From the NCBI RefSeq assembly GCF_013426205.1, contig NC_089424.1:186001-250000 (forward strand): a DNA stretch of 64,000 bases, in the 5' to 3' direction. Source of the stretch: Metarhizium brunneum. Its lineage: Eukaryota > Ascomycota > Sordariomycetes > Hypocreales > Clavicipitaceae. Position 1 is the stretch's first letter, and every line of letters starts with the position of its first letter. The translations under genes were made by a program, and so were the position numbers. The notes below the pieces were generated by a model. That model made no database searches and had not been told where the DNA came from. It saw nothing but the letters and a program-made list of their open reading frames with translations. This document shows positions 54,486-64,000 of this stretch, piece by piece.

Positions 54486-56270
54486 TCAACTAGCACAGCC
54501 GCCGAAAAACGCACTGTAAGACGAACCCGGAGGACACTCCTGCCCCTGGCCTGCCGATTTTGCTTTCATTGCCTGATCTGCGCAATCTCTAATCCTCTGG
54601 GCGATATTATCTCTGCACGCCTGATCTCTAGGTTCACAGGCGTTGTACTCGGGCAGACTTTTCGCGAGACACTCCTGCTGCTCACGTGTCAATTGTGCCG
54701 CTGGACTCTTCGGGGTTTGTTCGTTGGGCTTGGGCGACTCGGGCTTGGGCTGGCTCTTTGCGTTGGTTGCCTCTTCTGCGCAGTCCCTAATCTTCTGGGC
54801 GATGCTGTCTCTGCACGCCTGATCTCTGCAAGCGTTGTACTCGGGCAGACTTTTCGCGAGGCACTCCCGCTGCTCGGGTGACAATTGTGCCTGTGGATTG
54901 TTCGGGCGTTGCTGCTCGGGCTTGGGCTCTTCCGGCGTGCCTTGCCCATTGTCACATTTATACGTCTTGCTCTCACCATCCTTTCCTGCCGCAGTCAGCA
55001 GAAGCTCCATTAAACCGACATTGGTGTGGACAATGTTGTCCCTGTACTGCCTCGCATCGGGGTAGAATATGTCGTTGCAGTCCCAGCTGCGTGATCGTTG
55101 CCCAAACTCAAAGGTCAAGGCATGGATTCGACTCGCCCCGCAGGTCTGGTTATAATATCCCGCCATGGCCTCATCGGTGCTGCCCAGAGCCGGGTACAAG
55201 TTGATGGTCTGGTCAGCCTTGTAGCGAGCGCTGTTGCCGGCGACGCTGTTCATGGCAGTGGCCATGCGCTCCGCGGCAGATTTCTGGGCGTCAAAATCAT
55301 CCTGCTCCATGTACTCATTGTATCCATCGTGGAAGAGGCCTCGTTGGCGGTCGTATCGTTGATTGCGAAAGCTCATGGAAGGGTCGTTGAACTGGGCATA
55401 ATCGTCGCCCCATGAATATAGAACCTTGCCCAGAGCGGAATGCAAGTCCAGATACCATGATAGGGAGGTGACACGTTTGAATACGTTTGTGATGCTCCGT
55501 GTCTCGGGCTCCGAGAGAGGACTTGGCCCAACATAAGTGTGGTCTGATGGCGTGTTGCTCATACTGACTCTGGCCTGGGGGTGAAATATTCGCTTGTAGT
55601 CCCAGAAAACTCTGAAGTTGCGGTTGATGTCGACGCCAAATTCGTCTCCAAAAGGTCTGCGGTTCTTGCGCCAGCAGGCGTCGTAGGTCTGATCGTAGTT
55701 GATCCCATCTGGGTTGACGGCGGGAATAATGGCGATGCCTACTTCGAGCGCTTGGCGGACTTGCAAAGCATCATACGTTTTGCCGTCATAGGTGAGGTTG
55801 GCGTTTTGCTTATCCGCCCAAAGCAGATCCGAAATCAAGTATATAATATTGTCTGGCCCCCCACGCTCGCGAGCATGCACACCGCTGGTAAGAAACACAC
55901 GGGGTTCGTTGGAGCCGACTACTCCGTAATAAATATCGCGGCCCTCAAACGTCTTGTCGTCTGCTTTGCTGAGATTGATTTTCTCGGGATATTCCTGCTC
56001 CAGACCCTTGAGCGCTGACTCGATCTCGGAGACACTGAGAATGGACAACTTGGATACGTCTTTAAAGTTGTCAGGGTCGGAGCCAATACCATATGGCACC
56101 TTGTTGCCGCCTTCAAAGCGATCCCCCTTTCCTATGGGCGCATACTTTTTGGTTCTCGCAGACTGACGCCGGCGAAGACTGACTTTCCCGCCTTCCAGCT
56201 CCTCTGGGAGGAGGCAGCCGGTTGTCACGTAGCCAAGGGCCGCCAAAGAAAGAGCCGTTTGCAACTTCAT
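54486..56270 (-). CDS. Secreted M14 metallocarboxypeptidase with duplicated Cys-rich C-terminal modules
   Basis: A single exon from the ATG at 56270 gives 594 residues. This start is chosen because a signal peptide (MKLQTALSLAALGYVTTGC) follows directly, although the frame is open further upstream. The carboxypeptidase domain spans about residues 70-430. Zinc ligands are His 132 and Glu 135 in GVHARERGG and His 277 in DLHS; substrate-binding DINRNF is at 214-219 and catalytic Glu 388 in LTFEFG. After a Pro/Gln/Asn linker two similar modules of about 37 residues follow (464-500 and 528-566). Each has the form ECLAKSLPEYNAC, then RDQACRD and IRDCA, with four cysteines. The tail ends in a Cys pair. 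The modules may bind substrate or surfaces and are not a family I know. Confidence 0.92.
   Translation of the reverse strand: MKLQTALSLAALGYVTTGCLLPEELEGGKVSLRRRQSARTKKYAPIGKGDRFEGGNKVPYGIGSDPDNFKDVSKLSILSVSEIESALKGLEQEYPEKINLSKADDKTFEGRDIYYGVVGSNEPRVFLTSGVHARERGGPDNIIYLISDLLWADKQNANLTYDGKTYDALQVRQALEVGIAIIPAVNPDGINYDQTYDACWRKNRRPFGDEFGVDINRNFRVFWDYKRIFHPQARVSMSNTPSDHTYVGPSPLSEPETRSITNVFKRVTSLSWYLDLHSALGKVLYSWGDDYAQFNDPSMSFRNQRYDRQRGLFHDGYNEYMEQDDFDAQKSAAERMATAMNSVAGNSARYKADQTINLYPALGSTDEAMAGYYNQTCGASRIHALTFEFGQRSRSWDCNDIFYPDARQYRDNIVHTNVGLMELLLTAAGKDGESKTYKCDNGQGTPEEPKPEQQRPNNPQAQLSPEQRECLAKSLPEYNACRDQACRDSIAQKIRDCAEEATNAKSQPKPESPKPNEQTPKSPAAQLTREQQECLAKSLPEYNACEPRDQACRDNIAQRIRDCADQAMKAKSAGQGQECPPGSSYSAFFGGCAS
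54573..54689 (-). repeat. Cys-rich tail module 2 of the carboxypeptidase
   Basis: Second copy of the module, with two residues added (EP) before RDQACRD. Near identity to module 1 points to a fairly recent internal duplication or gene conversion. Confidence 0.8.
54771..54881 (-). repeat. Cys-rich tail module 1 of the carboxypeptidase
   Basis: Codes for the first module, SPEQRECLAKSLPEYNAC and onward. It is highly similar at DNA level to 54573-54689. Confidence 0.8.
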
Positions 56271-57463
56271 GACTTGATTGACCAGAATGGTGACTCTTGA
56301 CAAAAAGAAGGACTTTTGGGGAGCAACGGATACGAAACAAAGAGTGACGCACGAGTGGCAGCCGGCAAAGGACGAATAGACGGATGCTTCGACAAGATGT
56401 TCCTCGACTGATACAGACGAAGCAGTCAGGTCTTTAATACATGTTTTCTCCCACAGCATCTTTCTCAAGAACTACTACGCACAGCCATCAACGGCCAAGC
56501 CAACATCAGATGATCAGACCAGAGGTGGAGCGGCACATCGCCCACCCTTGATTTGCACCAGCACCGTGCTGCGGTTGTCAGTCCTGGATATTATAGCAAG
56601 GACCAGCAACTTTGAATTCTCAGAGGCTTAGCTACATCCATGACTGAGTCACGGCCAAGACTCAGTATACCGGGTGCCTTTCCGAGACTAGGAGAAGCCG
56701 ACGCCGACAACGTACCCAATATCATAACGGTAATATTCCTTGACCAGAAAACACATGAATCAGGCTTCAAGAGGCTAGCTGAAACTTGGGAAGCTGGCGA
56801 ACCACCTGAATTAATAGTCAGTCAAGGGTTAATCCACTGGTGAATTCCATGAATAGCTGCTGATGGCTTCACGGGGGTTGACTCAATTCCTACGTGATGT
56901 TGGGGTGGAATCTTGTTCAATATGATGGCGGTATTCCGGGCACTTGTAGTCGATTTACATACTTGACGCGACACATGTACTCATCGTCCATCAACTCGCA
57001 CCACGACACTGAATCCTCGAGATGGCCATGCTGGTTGACCAGTTCAAGGCGATTCAGCTTGCGCGTAATCACACACGCAACCCAGCTTTGGCGGAGCTGG
57101 GCAAAGCCACGGGGAACCACTTGCGCCATAACACGGCAACTATGTGCAAGCATGACGAGAAATTAATACATTGCCAGGTTTGCCGCCAGCACAGCTTTTT
57201 GTTTCTGCGTTGGCATTGCCCCAATGTCGATGTCCCAATGCGGCCAAGCGGCGGCCTTCTTCACGCATGGACCGCATAATGGGCTTGGACGGTTCAATGT
57301 TCGCCACACCGGATGCAGCACGGGCCGGGGAGCGCCCTTTGCCCCTTAACTGGGTGATAACTGGAGAACATTAAAGGTGACTTGGAGCGTTGCTTGGTGT
57401 TTAAGGGAGGCGTCGAGATTTTATGCCCCGTAATTCTCGGAATTTCGGCTGGTGGCTTACTTA
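56271..57463. other. Intergenic, nothing recognised
   Basis: Promoter side of the carboxypeptidase gene, followed by a gene-poor stretch. Frames of up to 90 codons have no features. Confidence 0.5.
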
Positions 57464-57690
57464 GTAACGTGTCACCCCACAACATTGTCAGCCCCCTAAT
57501 TTTGTTATACTTATAATAACGTAATTAATATAAAAGCTTTTTTTTTAATATTTAATAATATTAATTATTGGTTGATTCGCTCTGTAGTCAAATGAAATTA
57601 CACGCATAATACAGGTATCGTGCAAGCGTAAAATCTAAAACAGTATTAATAATAATAGGGGGCTGACAATATTATGGGGTAACACGTTAC
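57464..57690. mobile_element. MITE-like element, family 2
   Basis: The element is about 227 bases. The left end GTAACGTGTCACCCCACAAC and the right end, which reads GTAACGTGTTACCCCATAAT inward, form inverted repeats of about 36 bases with few mismatches. The interior is AT-rich and non-coding. Confidence 0.7.
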
Positions 57691-57760
57691 ATGGCGGCCC
57701 TATATACATACCAGACCCCGCAGTCTACTAGTATTATAGGTGCATAACTTAAAAATAAAT
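57648..57760. repeat. Direct repeat unit 1 (includes the right end of MITE family 2)
   Basis: 113 bases recur at an offset of exactly 148 bases (57796-57908) with only about seven differences, mostly transitions. The unit starts with the element end GGGGGCTGACAATATTAT and continues beyond it. Confidence 0.8.
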
Positions 57761-57795
57761 ATAATTTTAATATATTATAATTAAGCTGTAAGTAT

Positions 57796-57908
57796 AATAA
57801 TAATAGGGGGCTGACAATATTATAGGGTAACACGTTACATGGCGGCCCCATATACATACCAGACCCCACAGTCTACTAGCATTATAGGTACATAACTTGA
57901 AAATAAAT
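57796..57908. repeat. Direct repeat unit 2
   Basis: Second copy of the 113-base unit, again starting with a family 2 terminal sequence. Together the copies give three terminal sequences for one element. Confidence 0.8.
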
Positions 57909-58305
57909 GAAATAAAATTAATAAATAATGACAACCTCTGTGCCGAGCAACATGGAAACAGGTTATCCAGAGTTGCTCGCAAGCCTGACACAGCTTGGCC
58001 TAAAACATATTAACCATACCCTACATCCACAGTGCTTGCGTGTTTAGGCCCATCAAAGCTGCCGTTGCACAACGACAGCTCTTCTGGGTGTGGGTGGCGT
58101 CCCTGGCACCGTGGTCTGGGTTCACTGCACCAGACCAGACTGCAATGCAATACTCGTTTTCCAGTCCCAAGATACCTCAACGGTGCACTGCCATGCTCAC
58201 AATCTCGATCAAGGCTATGAATCCTGGTTGGCAAAAAAATTGCCAACCAGACTTGACTGGCGGCTTCAAGACCCCTCCACAATGTGGCACGCCGGCGAGC
58301 GAGGC

Positions 58306-59851
58306 TTACACATTGAGATTGGTGCACTCCACGTTGAGCAAACCCTACATGTCGCGGTTAGCATCACAAGCCACGCCTTGATATACATAGTCATGGGGAA
58401 CTTACATTCGCGCTTCCTGTGCAGCACGCAACCTGGTTGCTGCATGCATTCTGCAGGGGGACAAGAGCTGCTCATGGTTAGCATCATCTGACCTGTTGCT
58501 TGTAGTAGTAAAGGGAATTTCTCGTACCAATAAGAACATTAATGGGTGAGCATTGGCCGCCCAGCACATTGTTTAGGAGACCAGCGCTATTTCCTGAACG
58601 GCAGCATGAGAGGACCTGGTGATTGCCGCACTGGGCATTGGCATCACCGACGGTTGGCCCCGAATGAGGGGTGGGACGAGGATAACGCTTTGTAGAAGTC
58701 GTTTCACGCTTGGTCGACGTTGATTCTCTCTTTGTAGTCGTCCACTCTCTCTTGGTGGAAGTTGGCTCTTTGGTCGCAGTCGACGTCTTGGTCGAGAGTG
58801 GTTTGCTTGTCCATGTCCATGTCCTCGTGGTAGTCGTTTCATGCTTGGTGGACGTTGGCTCTCGCTTGGTAGTCGTTGGCTCTCTCTTGGTGGAAGTTGG
58901 CTCTTTTGTCGCAGTTGACGTCTTGGTGGAGAGTGGTCTGCTTGTCCATGTCCATGTCTTCGTGGTAGTCGTTTCACGCTTGGTAGTCGTTGGCTCTCTC
59001 TTTGTAGTCGTTGGCTCTTTCGTCGCAGTTGACGTCTTGGTAGAAGAGTGTGGCTTGGTTGAAGTCCATGTCCATATCCATGTCCTCGTTGAAGATGAAG
59101 TTGGCTCTTTCGTCGTAGTGGACGTCTTGGTCGAAGATTGTGGTTTGCTTGTAGCCCATGTCCATGTCCTGGTAGTCGTTGGTTCTCTCTTAGTAGTCGT
59201 TGACGCTATCTTTGTGGACGTCGACTCTCTCTTTGTGGTCGTTGGTTCTTTCTTCGTAGTCGTCGACTCTTTCTTTGTACTAGTCGTCGGCTCTCTCTTC
59301 GTAGTAGTCGTTGGCTCTCTCTTTGTGGTAGTCGGCTCCTTCTTTGTAGACGTTGTCTCTTTCTTTGTAGTTGTTGGCTCTCTCTTGGTGGTAGACGACT
59401 TGGACTCAGTCACCGGCTTGCTGGAAGACGAGGGCCTGGTCCAAGTCTTGACCGTAGTAGGTTTAGTGGTGTGTTGCGTCGATGTGTGAACAGACTTGGT
59501 AACCGTGGTAGTCTTCGCATGATGCTCCGTCTTCGGTACATATACATAGACAGTTCCTTTACACTTTTGGCACTCGGGGTGCTTTGTAGATATCGATGTA
59601 GTCACACAACCTTCCTCGGCAGGCATGGTGTGGGTAGCATATGGCGGCGATTCGTGACCTGGTGTCTCCCACTCATGCCACTTCTTGGTAGTGCATGCAT
59701 TATGGCAATGGCCCAGGTCAAGATACGTGGTGGCAAAAACTTCGACAGTCCGGGCCTCAATATCACCGGCAATGGCCTGCTGCGCCAAGAATGGTGCAAT
59801 GAGTGCCAGTTTCGCCAGAGAGGCCGTCAAGAAGCCACGATGTGTAGGCAT
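58306..59851 (-). CDS. Class I hydrophobin-like cell-surface protein with long Thr/Lys repeat stalk
   Basis: Three exons (58493-59851, 58406-58450, 58306-58344) give 480 residues. Unspliced, the frame stops after exon 1. Two short introns with donors GTCAGA and GTAAGT, branch points GCTAAC and AG acceptors add 15 and 12 codons in phase. A signal peptide (residues 1-28) is followed by a small Cys-containing region (about 30-110). The stalk of TKREPTTTK-type repeats interrupted by TWTWTS blocks covers about 115-385. The C-terminal hydrophobin module starts at Cys 408. Its pattern is C-x7-CC-x16-C-x21-C-x5-CC-x11-C, which fits class I except for a short third loop. Ordinary hydrophobins have about 100 residues. 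It is probably secreted, heavily O-mannosylated and wall- or interface-bound. Confidence 0.85.
58690..59450 (-). repeat. Coding minisatellite of the hydrophobin stalk
   Basis: Imperfect repeats of 18-24 bases code for Thr-Lys-Arg-Glu-Pro-Thr-Thr units. Longer higher-order units of about 150 bases each contain one TWTWTS block. The antisense strand is open over 259 codons only because of this repeat. Confidence 0.85.
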
Positions 59852-62292
59852 GTTTTGTCACCAGGATGTTGAACAAGAAGGAAAAAAAGGAGGGACGAAA
59901 TAACGAGCGATGGTGGTGAAAAATGGTAACGAGTGATGGGTGAAGGAAAAGAAGAGAGATGACCAAGGGTAGACTTGACCCGGGCAGCAAACAATTCTTA
60001 TGTATTTTCAGTTTCTGCTGTTGGGCGATGCCGCCAGCGGATGCATTCCCCTTGACACGATAACTAGTGGCGTCTGGGCTGGATCTTCTAGCGTGGCGGT
60101 AGCATGCTCGAGGATGATCTTACACAAACGTGTAATGAAGGTTCTGTCGTCGCGGGGTGAGACAATACTACTGCTTCCGGGCGATGCAGGGCGGGCAGGT
60201 CTCAAATTCCCGTGAAATAGTGCAGGGAGGCTTCTTTGGCCGGGTGATTAGGCAGTCCAAGACAATAACTGTAAAAAAAAAAGAGCTTATGCTTGACATC
60301 GACCAAGCGGGAGAAACGTTGATGCAAACATCCAAGACTTGACCGAAATTAATCGTGGTTGCTCTAGGACGGGACAGATCCCTGCGGCGGCAGGAACCGT
60401 AGCATCGTGAAGTGTTTATTTCATCTGAAAGGGTCTGGTTGAAACATACGCTGCCTACCAGTGGCAAGTCCCCGACTTATCCAGCCCATACCTGGCCCGT
60501 CATGACTGGACACTCGTGAGCAATGTTTGGTACTCGAGGCCAACTTCATCTTTATCTACTGCGGTCCGTCGCCCCTGGGATTGTGGTCAATTGTCTACCA
60601 CACGTTGTCAAGTTGGGGAGTTTTATTGCGGGTTATACTCGTTATAAATAAACTACAAGATTTAGCATTGTCAACCTTTTCAATGGACAAGGTGAGGCAG
60701 CGATGTCGGGCGCGTCTAGTCTATACGACTGCAAGCATTTTGTCTCGCGTAGTTAGCCGCCGATCCGCCGAAACGGCACCAAGAGCATAACCATTTAGCT
60801 CTGTTTCTCCTCGCCATGGCAGCCGTTTGTAGACGTTATGAAAACAGTTGCCCAAGGGACCCTGCCCCTGTCCCTGTTTCTCTGTGTTCCTGAGCCTCTA
60901 CATGGCTGCTTCTGGGAACGACGGAAGGTTTCAACAGTAGTTGATCTTGCTGTGTGCTCCGTGTTGTAAATTCATAATCCGACTTCAGTCTCGACCCATT
61001 CCCCAGGATTCCGGATGCCCCTACTAATCACTCGGCGCTATGCGCAATGTCTTGGTCGACACTCACCCAATCGGTTGTAGTCTCAAATACTAATCAGAAC
61101 TGGGCGCGGTCCAAAGTCCGCAGCTAAAAATAAGAAAACAAAAACAAGAAGAAAAAAAGAAAAGCTAGTACAAGTCTCATACCAGCACATTTCGCGTGCC
61201 AAACCGTGCCCCGGACGCGGGCTGTTGTACTCGCTCAATGGCAACCGTTCCCATCCTGCAGCCGAGGTGAATCGGATTCCAGTTCATGTTCCGCCAGACG
61301 GGAACATGGCTACTTTGAGTTTGTGGACCATAACACGAGATGAAGATTGGTGCGTAAATTTTTCGAAGGGACTTGACCTCTCAAGGGTACCATGGCTTCA
61401 CGCCTAACCCGCCACACGGCCGGTCCCGTCTCGATTGACCTGCATAATGTGACATTGGGACCCTGCGAAGTCCCTGAAATGGGCGTATTCGTGCTGTGAG
61501 GTTATTTCTTGGAAAGATGCGCAGACTGCCCAGCGCGCGACGAGTTCTGGGCTTGGATGGTTCCAGGCCTGCCAACCCAATCCAGCATGAGTCGCGACGT
61601 GAGACTCTGGTGTTTGTCATTTTCTTTTCGACCTATTGCGGAAAATACCAGCATGCTGGTATGAGACGCTCATTAGGGTGAGTCTGGATGTCTCACCCAG
61701 ACGCGCTCTCGTCGTGTTTGTGTTTTGTTGTCTGTTGACGTGTAGGGGCGGCATGCTGAGCGTCTGCAAGACGAAACCAACATTGAACGCCTGAGCCCCG
61801 TCCTCGCCGTCTCACCTGCATTTTCCGGGCTCGGAAATTTCAAGTCGTCGCCAAATGGAGACATCTGGAGAGACAGGTTGTGCTCTTGATGCTGCCAGAA
61901 ATCGCTGCCTGTGGTACAAGGGCGACATGGAAAGGATCGACGGTCCAACTTGTCGCAATGTCATTCGCTCGTCCATCATTCTGTCTGGTTCTATCCGCAC
62001 TTCGGAGTACAGCTACGGAGTAGAAAGGACCGGTCAATTGATTGATAATGATGACAAAGCTCAGCTGCGAATTCAGTGTAACAACTTGAACCTGGCAGAT
62101 GATTAATGTTCAGTCTGGTTGGCTCGTGTGACCAACCAAGATGCATGCATTTGTGCTGCCATGGCAAAGGCGGGGTGAGAGCGGCGTCAGATTGACAGTT
62201 TATATTTCATGTCATGTTTGCCTTTTACAATAGGAACCAATTCCTGCACCACTTGATTCAACTCTACCGTTGACGCATTCTACACACAGATC
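59852..62292. other. Long intergenic region, nothing recognised
   Basis: The promoter of the hydrophobin gene lies at the left (CT-rich leader on the minus strand) and that of the dehydrogenase gene at the right. Frames of up to 99 codons have no family features. Short A runs occur at about 60272 and 61130-61160. Confidence 0.5.
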
Positions 62293-63066
62293 ATGGCGGA
62301 CAACAAAGTAGCCCAGACTCTCGCCGGCAAGGTGGCCGTGGTGACGGGCTCCAACAGCGGCATCGGCTACGCCATCGCCCAGGAGCTGTCGTCGCGCGGC
62401 GCCAACGTCGTCATCAACTACCCTTCTCCCAGCCTCAAAGAGCAGGCAGACGATGCGGCGGCGGCCCTGGCAACCCCGGGCATGGCCGTCTGCGCCGACA
62501 TTTCCACGGTGCAAGGGCCGGCGTCGCTGATGGATGCCGCCGTCGCCCGCTACGCCCGGGTCGACATTGTCGTCAACAACGCCGCCCTAGCCGTCAACCT
62601 GCCGCTCGAGGAGCAGACGCTGGCGCATTGGGACCAGCTGGTCAACCTGAATGCGCGCGGCACGTTTCTCGCGACGCAGGCGGCGCTGCCTCACCTCGGC
62701 GCCGGCGGCCGGATCGTCAACATTGTGTCGGCGTCGGCGCGGGCATCGCCGCCGCTGCAGACCATCTACGCCGGCACCAAGGGCATGGTGGACTCGTTCA
62801 CGCGCGTCTGGGCCAAGGAGCTGCCGCCCAAGTATGGCTGCACCGTCAACGCCGTGTCGCCGGGGCCGACGGCGACCGAGGGCTTCATGGCGGCGGGAGA
62901 AGACATGATGAAGGTGCTGGGGCCCATCATTGCCGCGACGCCCGTCGAGAAGCGCCTCGGGTCGCCCGACGAGATTGCCTATGCCGTGGCCTTTCTTTGC
63001 GAGGAGCGCGCGAGATGGATCAATGGGGAGCACTTGTGTGCCAACGGAGGGCTCTTTATAGACTAG
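62293..63066 (+). CDS. Short-chain dehydrogenase/reductase (classical SDR)
   Basis: A single exon encodes 257 residues. The cofactor motif is VVTGSNSGIGYAIA (TGxxxGxG). NNAA stands in the NNAG position, Ser is in VNIVSASA, and the active-site pair is in YAGTKG. The C-terminal part has VNAVSPGPTATEGF and WINGEHLCANGGLFID. All catalytic residues are present, so an active cytosolic oxidoreductase of the fungal naphthol/versicolorin reductase-like group is likely. The substrate is unknown. The gene is markedly more GC-rich than its surroundings. Confidence 0.93.
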   Translation: MADNKVAQTLAGKVAVVTGSNSGIGYAIAQELSSRGANVVINYPSPSLKEQADDAAAALATPGMAVCADISTVQGPASLMDAAVARYARVDIVVNNAALAVNLPLEEQTLAHWDQLVNLNARGTFLATQAALPHLGAGGRIVNIVSASARASPPLQTIYAGTKGMVDSFTRVWAKELPPKYGCTVNAVSPGPTATEGFMAAGEDMMKVLGPIIAATPVEKRLGSPDEIAYAVAFLCEERARWINGEHLCANGGLFID

Positions 63067-63649
63067 AGTCGGCGGCAGTTGTCTGGTGCGGTTGGAAAAC
63101 AAGGTCACGGATGCTGTCCAGAGTCTGGTGTGGACGGTGCGTGCATGGAGCTGGAGGCATTGCGCAGACATCAATCATCAATTCATGTCAAGGTTCAATC
63201 TTTATTATGTCAAGTCTGGTCAATGCGCTTGGGGCGATAGTTGCCAAGTAAGTCTAGCGTATTGACGCCATGGCCGAGTTGCTCGTTCTGTAGTCTGGTG
63301 CGCTGCTATTTGATGCGTATTGTCGACGGTCCGTTCTTCGAATATCACGTCAATCTATTGCCAGCTGGCAGACTTGAGACGTTGGCGGCATTCGGCAGCA
63401 CCAACTTTCGGGGCTGATTTTATGCCATCAATTGATCGATCGCCAGGTGCCGACCTGACCAGTCAATTGACCAGTGCCAGGTGCCATGTCGATTGACCCT
63501 TGTCCGGCATCGTCCCACCCAAATCGCCCCCATACGCCCTTCATGCCATAGCTTCAAATGCTCCAGATGTCATGTTCCCATCAATTCAACTTCGTCCTCC
63601 GACAATCGAGGCGCCGTGACAACACTTGGTCCGCCTCGCCATCGCCAAC
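63067..63649. other. Intergenic, nothing recognised
   Basis: Separates the dehydrogenase gene from the regulator gene at the right edge and includes the promoter of the latter. Confidence 0.5.
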
Positions 63650-64000
63650 ATGCGTGCCACCCTGCGGAGATCGTGCGATGCATGTGCCAAAGCAAAGCAC
63701 CGATGCGATCTTCAAACGCCCCAATGCTCTCGCTGCATCAAAAGGAGAGCAAGGTGTGTCTATGCCAACCAGCCATTGACCTCGTCGGACACCTCGGGAA
63801 CCGCCTCTTGGCCCTGCGACGACGAAATCGACACTCTGGCGACATCTTCACACTCAAATGTGTCCTTGGCAGTGCGTCCAGCGTCGCCCGTGTGGCTTGT
63901 TGACCCGGCCAACACGTCCTACGACCCGTTTGATTCCTACCCGCCAACAAGGCTTCCTCGCCTCCATGTCCAGCGTCTTATTCGCCACTGTAGTCAATCC
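63650..64000 (+). CDS. Zn2Cys6 transcription factor, N-terminal part (runs off the window)
   Basis: From the ATG at 63650 a frame of 117 codons stays open to the window end. Residues 9-36 form a perfect zinc cluster, starting SCDACAKAKHRC and followed by DLQTPQCSRC and IKRRARC (C-x2-C-x6-C-x6-C-x2-C-x6-C). The following region is Ser/Thr/Asp-rich. The remainder of the gene lies outside. It may regulate genes to the right or the neighbouring dehydrogenase gene. Confidence 0.88.
   Translation, partial: MRATLRRSCDACAKAKHRCDLQTPQCSRCIKRRARCVYANQPLTSSDTSGTASWPCDDEIDTLATSSHSNVSLAVRPASPVWLVDPANTSYDPFDSYPPTRLPRLHVQRLIRHCSQS

Noticed and set aside
58710..59489. Plus-strand open frame of 259 codons, Val-rich
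   Set aside because: It is the antisense of the Thr/Lys minisatellite of the hydrophobin gene. The periodic repeat keeps several frames open.
62587..63251. Long frames on both strands overlapping the dehydrogenase gene
   Set aside because: GC-rich sequence has few stops. These frames have no family features, while the SDR frame has every catalytic motif.
1..64000. CRISPR arrays, bacterial operons, ribosome binding sites and rRNA genes
   Set aside because: No spaced direct repeats of the right form and no rRNA-like sequence were seen, and the genes have eukaryotic introns.

Overview
The window comes from a filamentous ascomycete (Pezizomycotina). Protein genes are split by short GT-AG introns of about 45-80 bases with recognisable branch points. 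There are fungal-only families throughout: Zn2Cys6 regulators, a fungal rhodopsin-fold membrane protein, an A-T-TE NRPS-like enzyme, a class I hydrophobin and a DUF6604 protein. AT-rich repeat islands carry no genes. A relic of a heat-labile-enterotoxin-like ADP-ribosyltransferase gene, several subtilases and a hydrophobin would fit an insect-associated member of the Hypocreales. That assignment is inference; no rRNA or other marker is present.

Left arm (1-13 kb): a DUF6604 gene with a one-base frame break runs off the left edge. It is followed by a repeat island with two MITE-like elements, a GGTGCC-rich stretch and an almost pure A/T tract. Then come an unrecognised reading frame, a badly decayed ABC-C multidrug transporter gene, an intact five-exon cytochrome P450 and a fungal rhodopsin-fold membrane protein.

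Central biosynthetic region (13-35 kb): an MFS drug exporter, an NmrA-like NAD(P)-binding protein, a second P450, an O-methyltransferase, a 1000-residue adenylation-thiolation-thioesterase NRPS-like synthetase and a second O-methyltransferase form a coherent secondary metabolite cluster. By family, such synthetases dimerise aryl-2-oxo acids to quinones, furanones or related rings. Two methyltransferases and a P450 would then decorate the product and the MFS pump would export it. An amidohydrolase-fold protein that has lost most of its metal ligands and a Zn2Cys6 regulator lie just to the right and may belong to the cluster. A DUF924 gene sits between them. A degenerate kinase-like gene closes the block.

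Right arm (36-64 kb): relics of a toxin-type ADP-ribosyltransferase gene and of a subtilase gene lie left of an intact secreted 914-residue subtilase. At 45-53.4 kb there is a striking arrangement. A divergent pair of membrane-protein genes occurs twice, on either side of a second MFS gene. The two copies share gene order, orientation, a 156-base first exon and a 9-base promoter motif. Further right are a secreted M14 carboxypeptidase with duplicated cysteine-rich tail modules, a second MITE family, a 480-residue hydrophobin with a long Thr/Lys repeat stalk, a short-chain dehydrogenase, and the first 117 codons of another Zn2Cys6 regulator at the right edge.

Exon boundaries were derived by hand from splice motifs, reading phase and family knowledge. 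No database search was possible.
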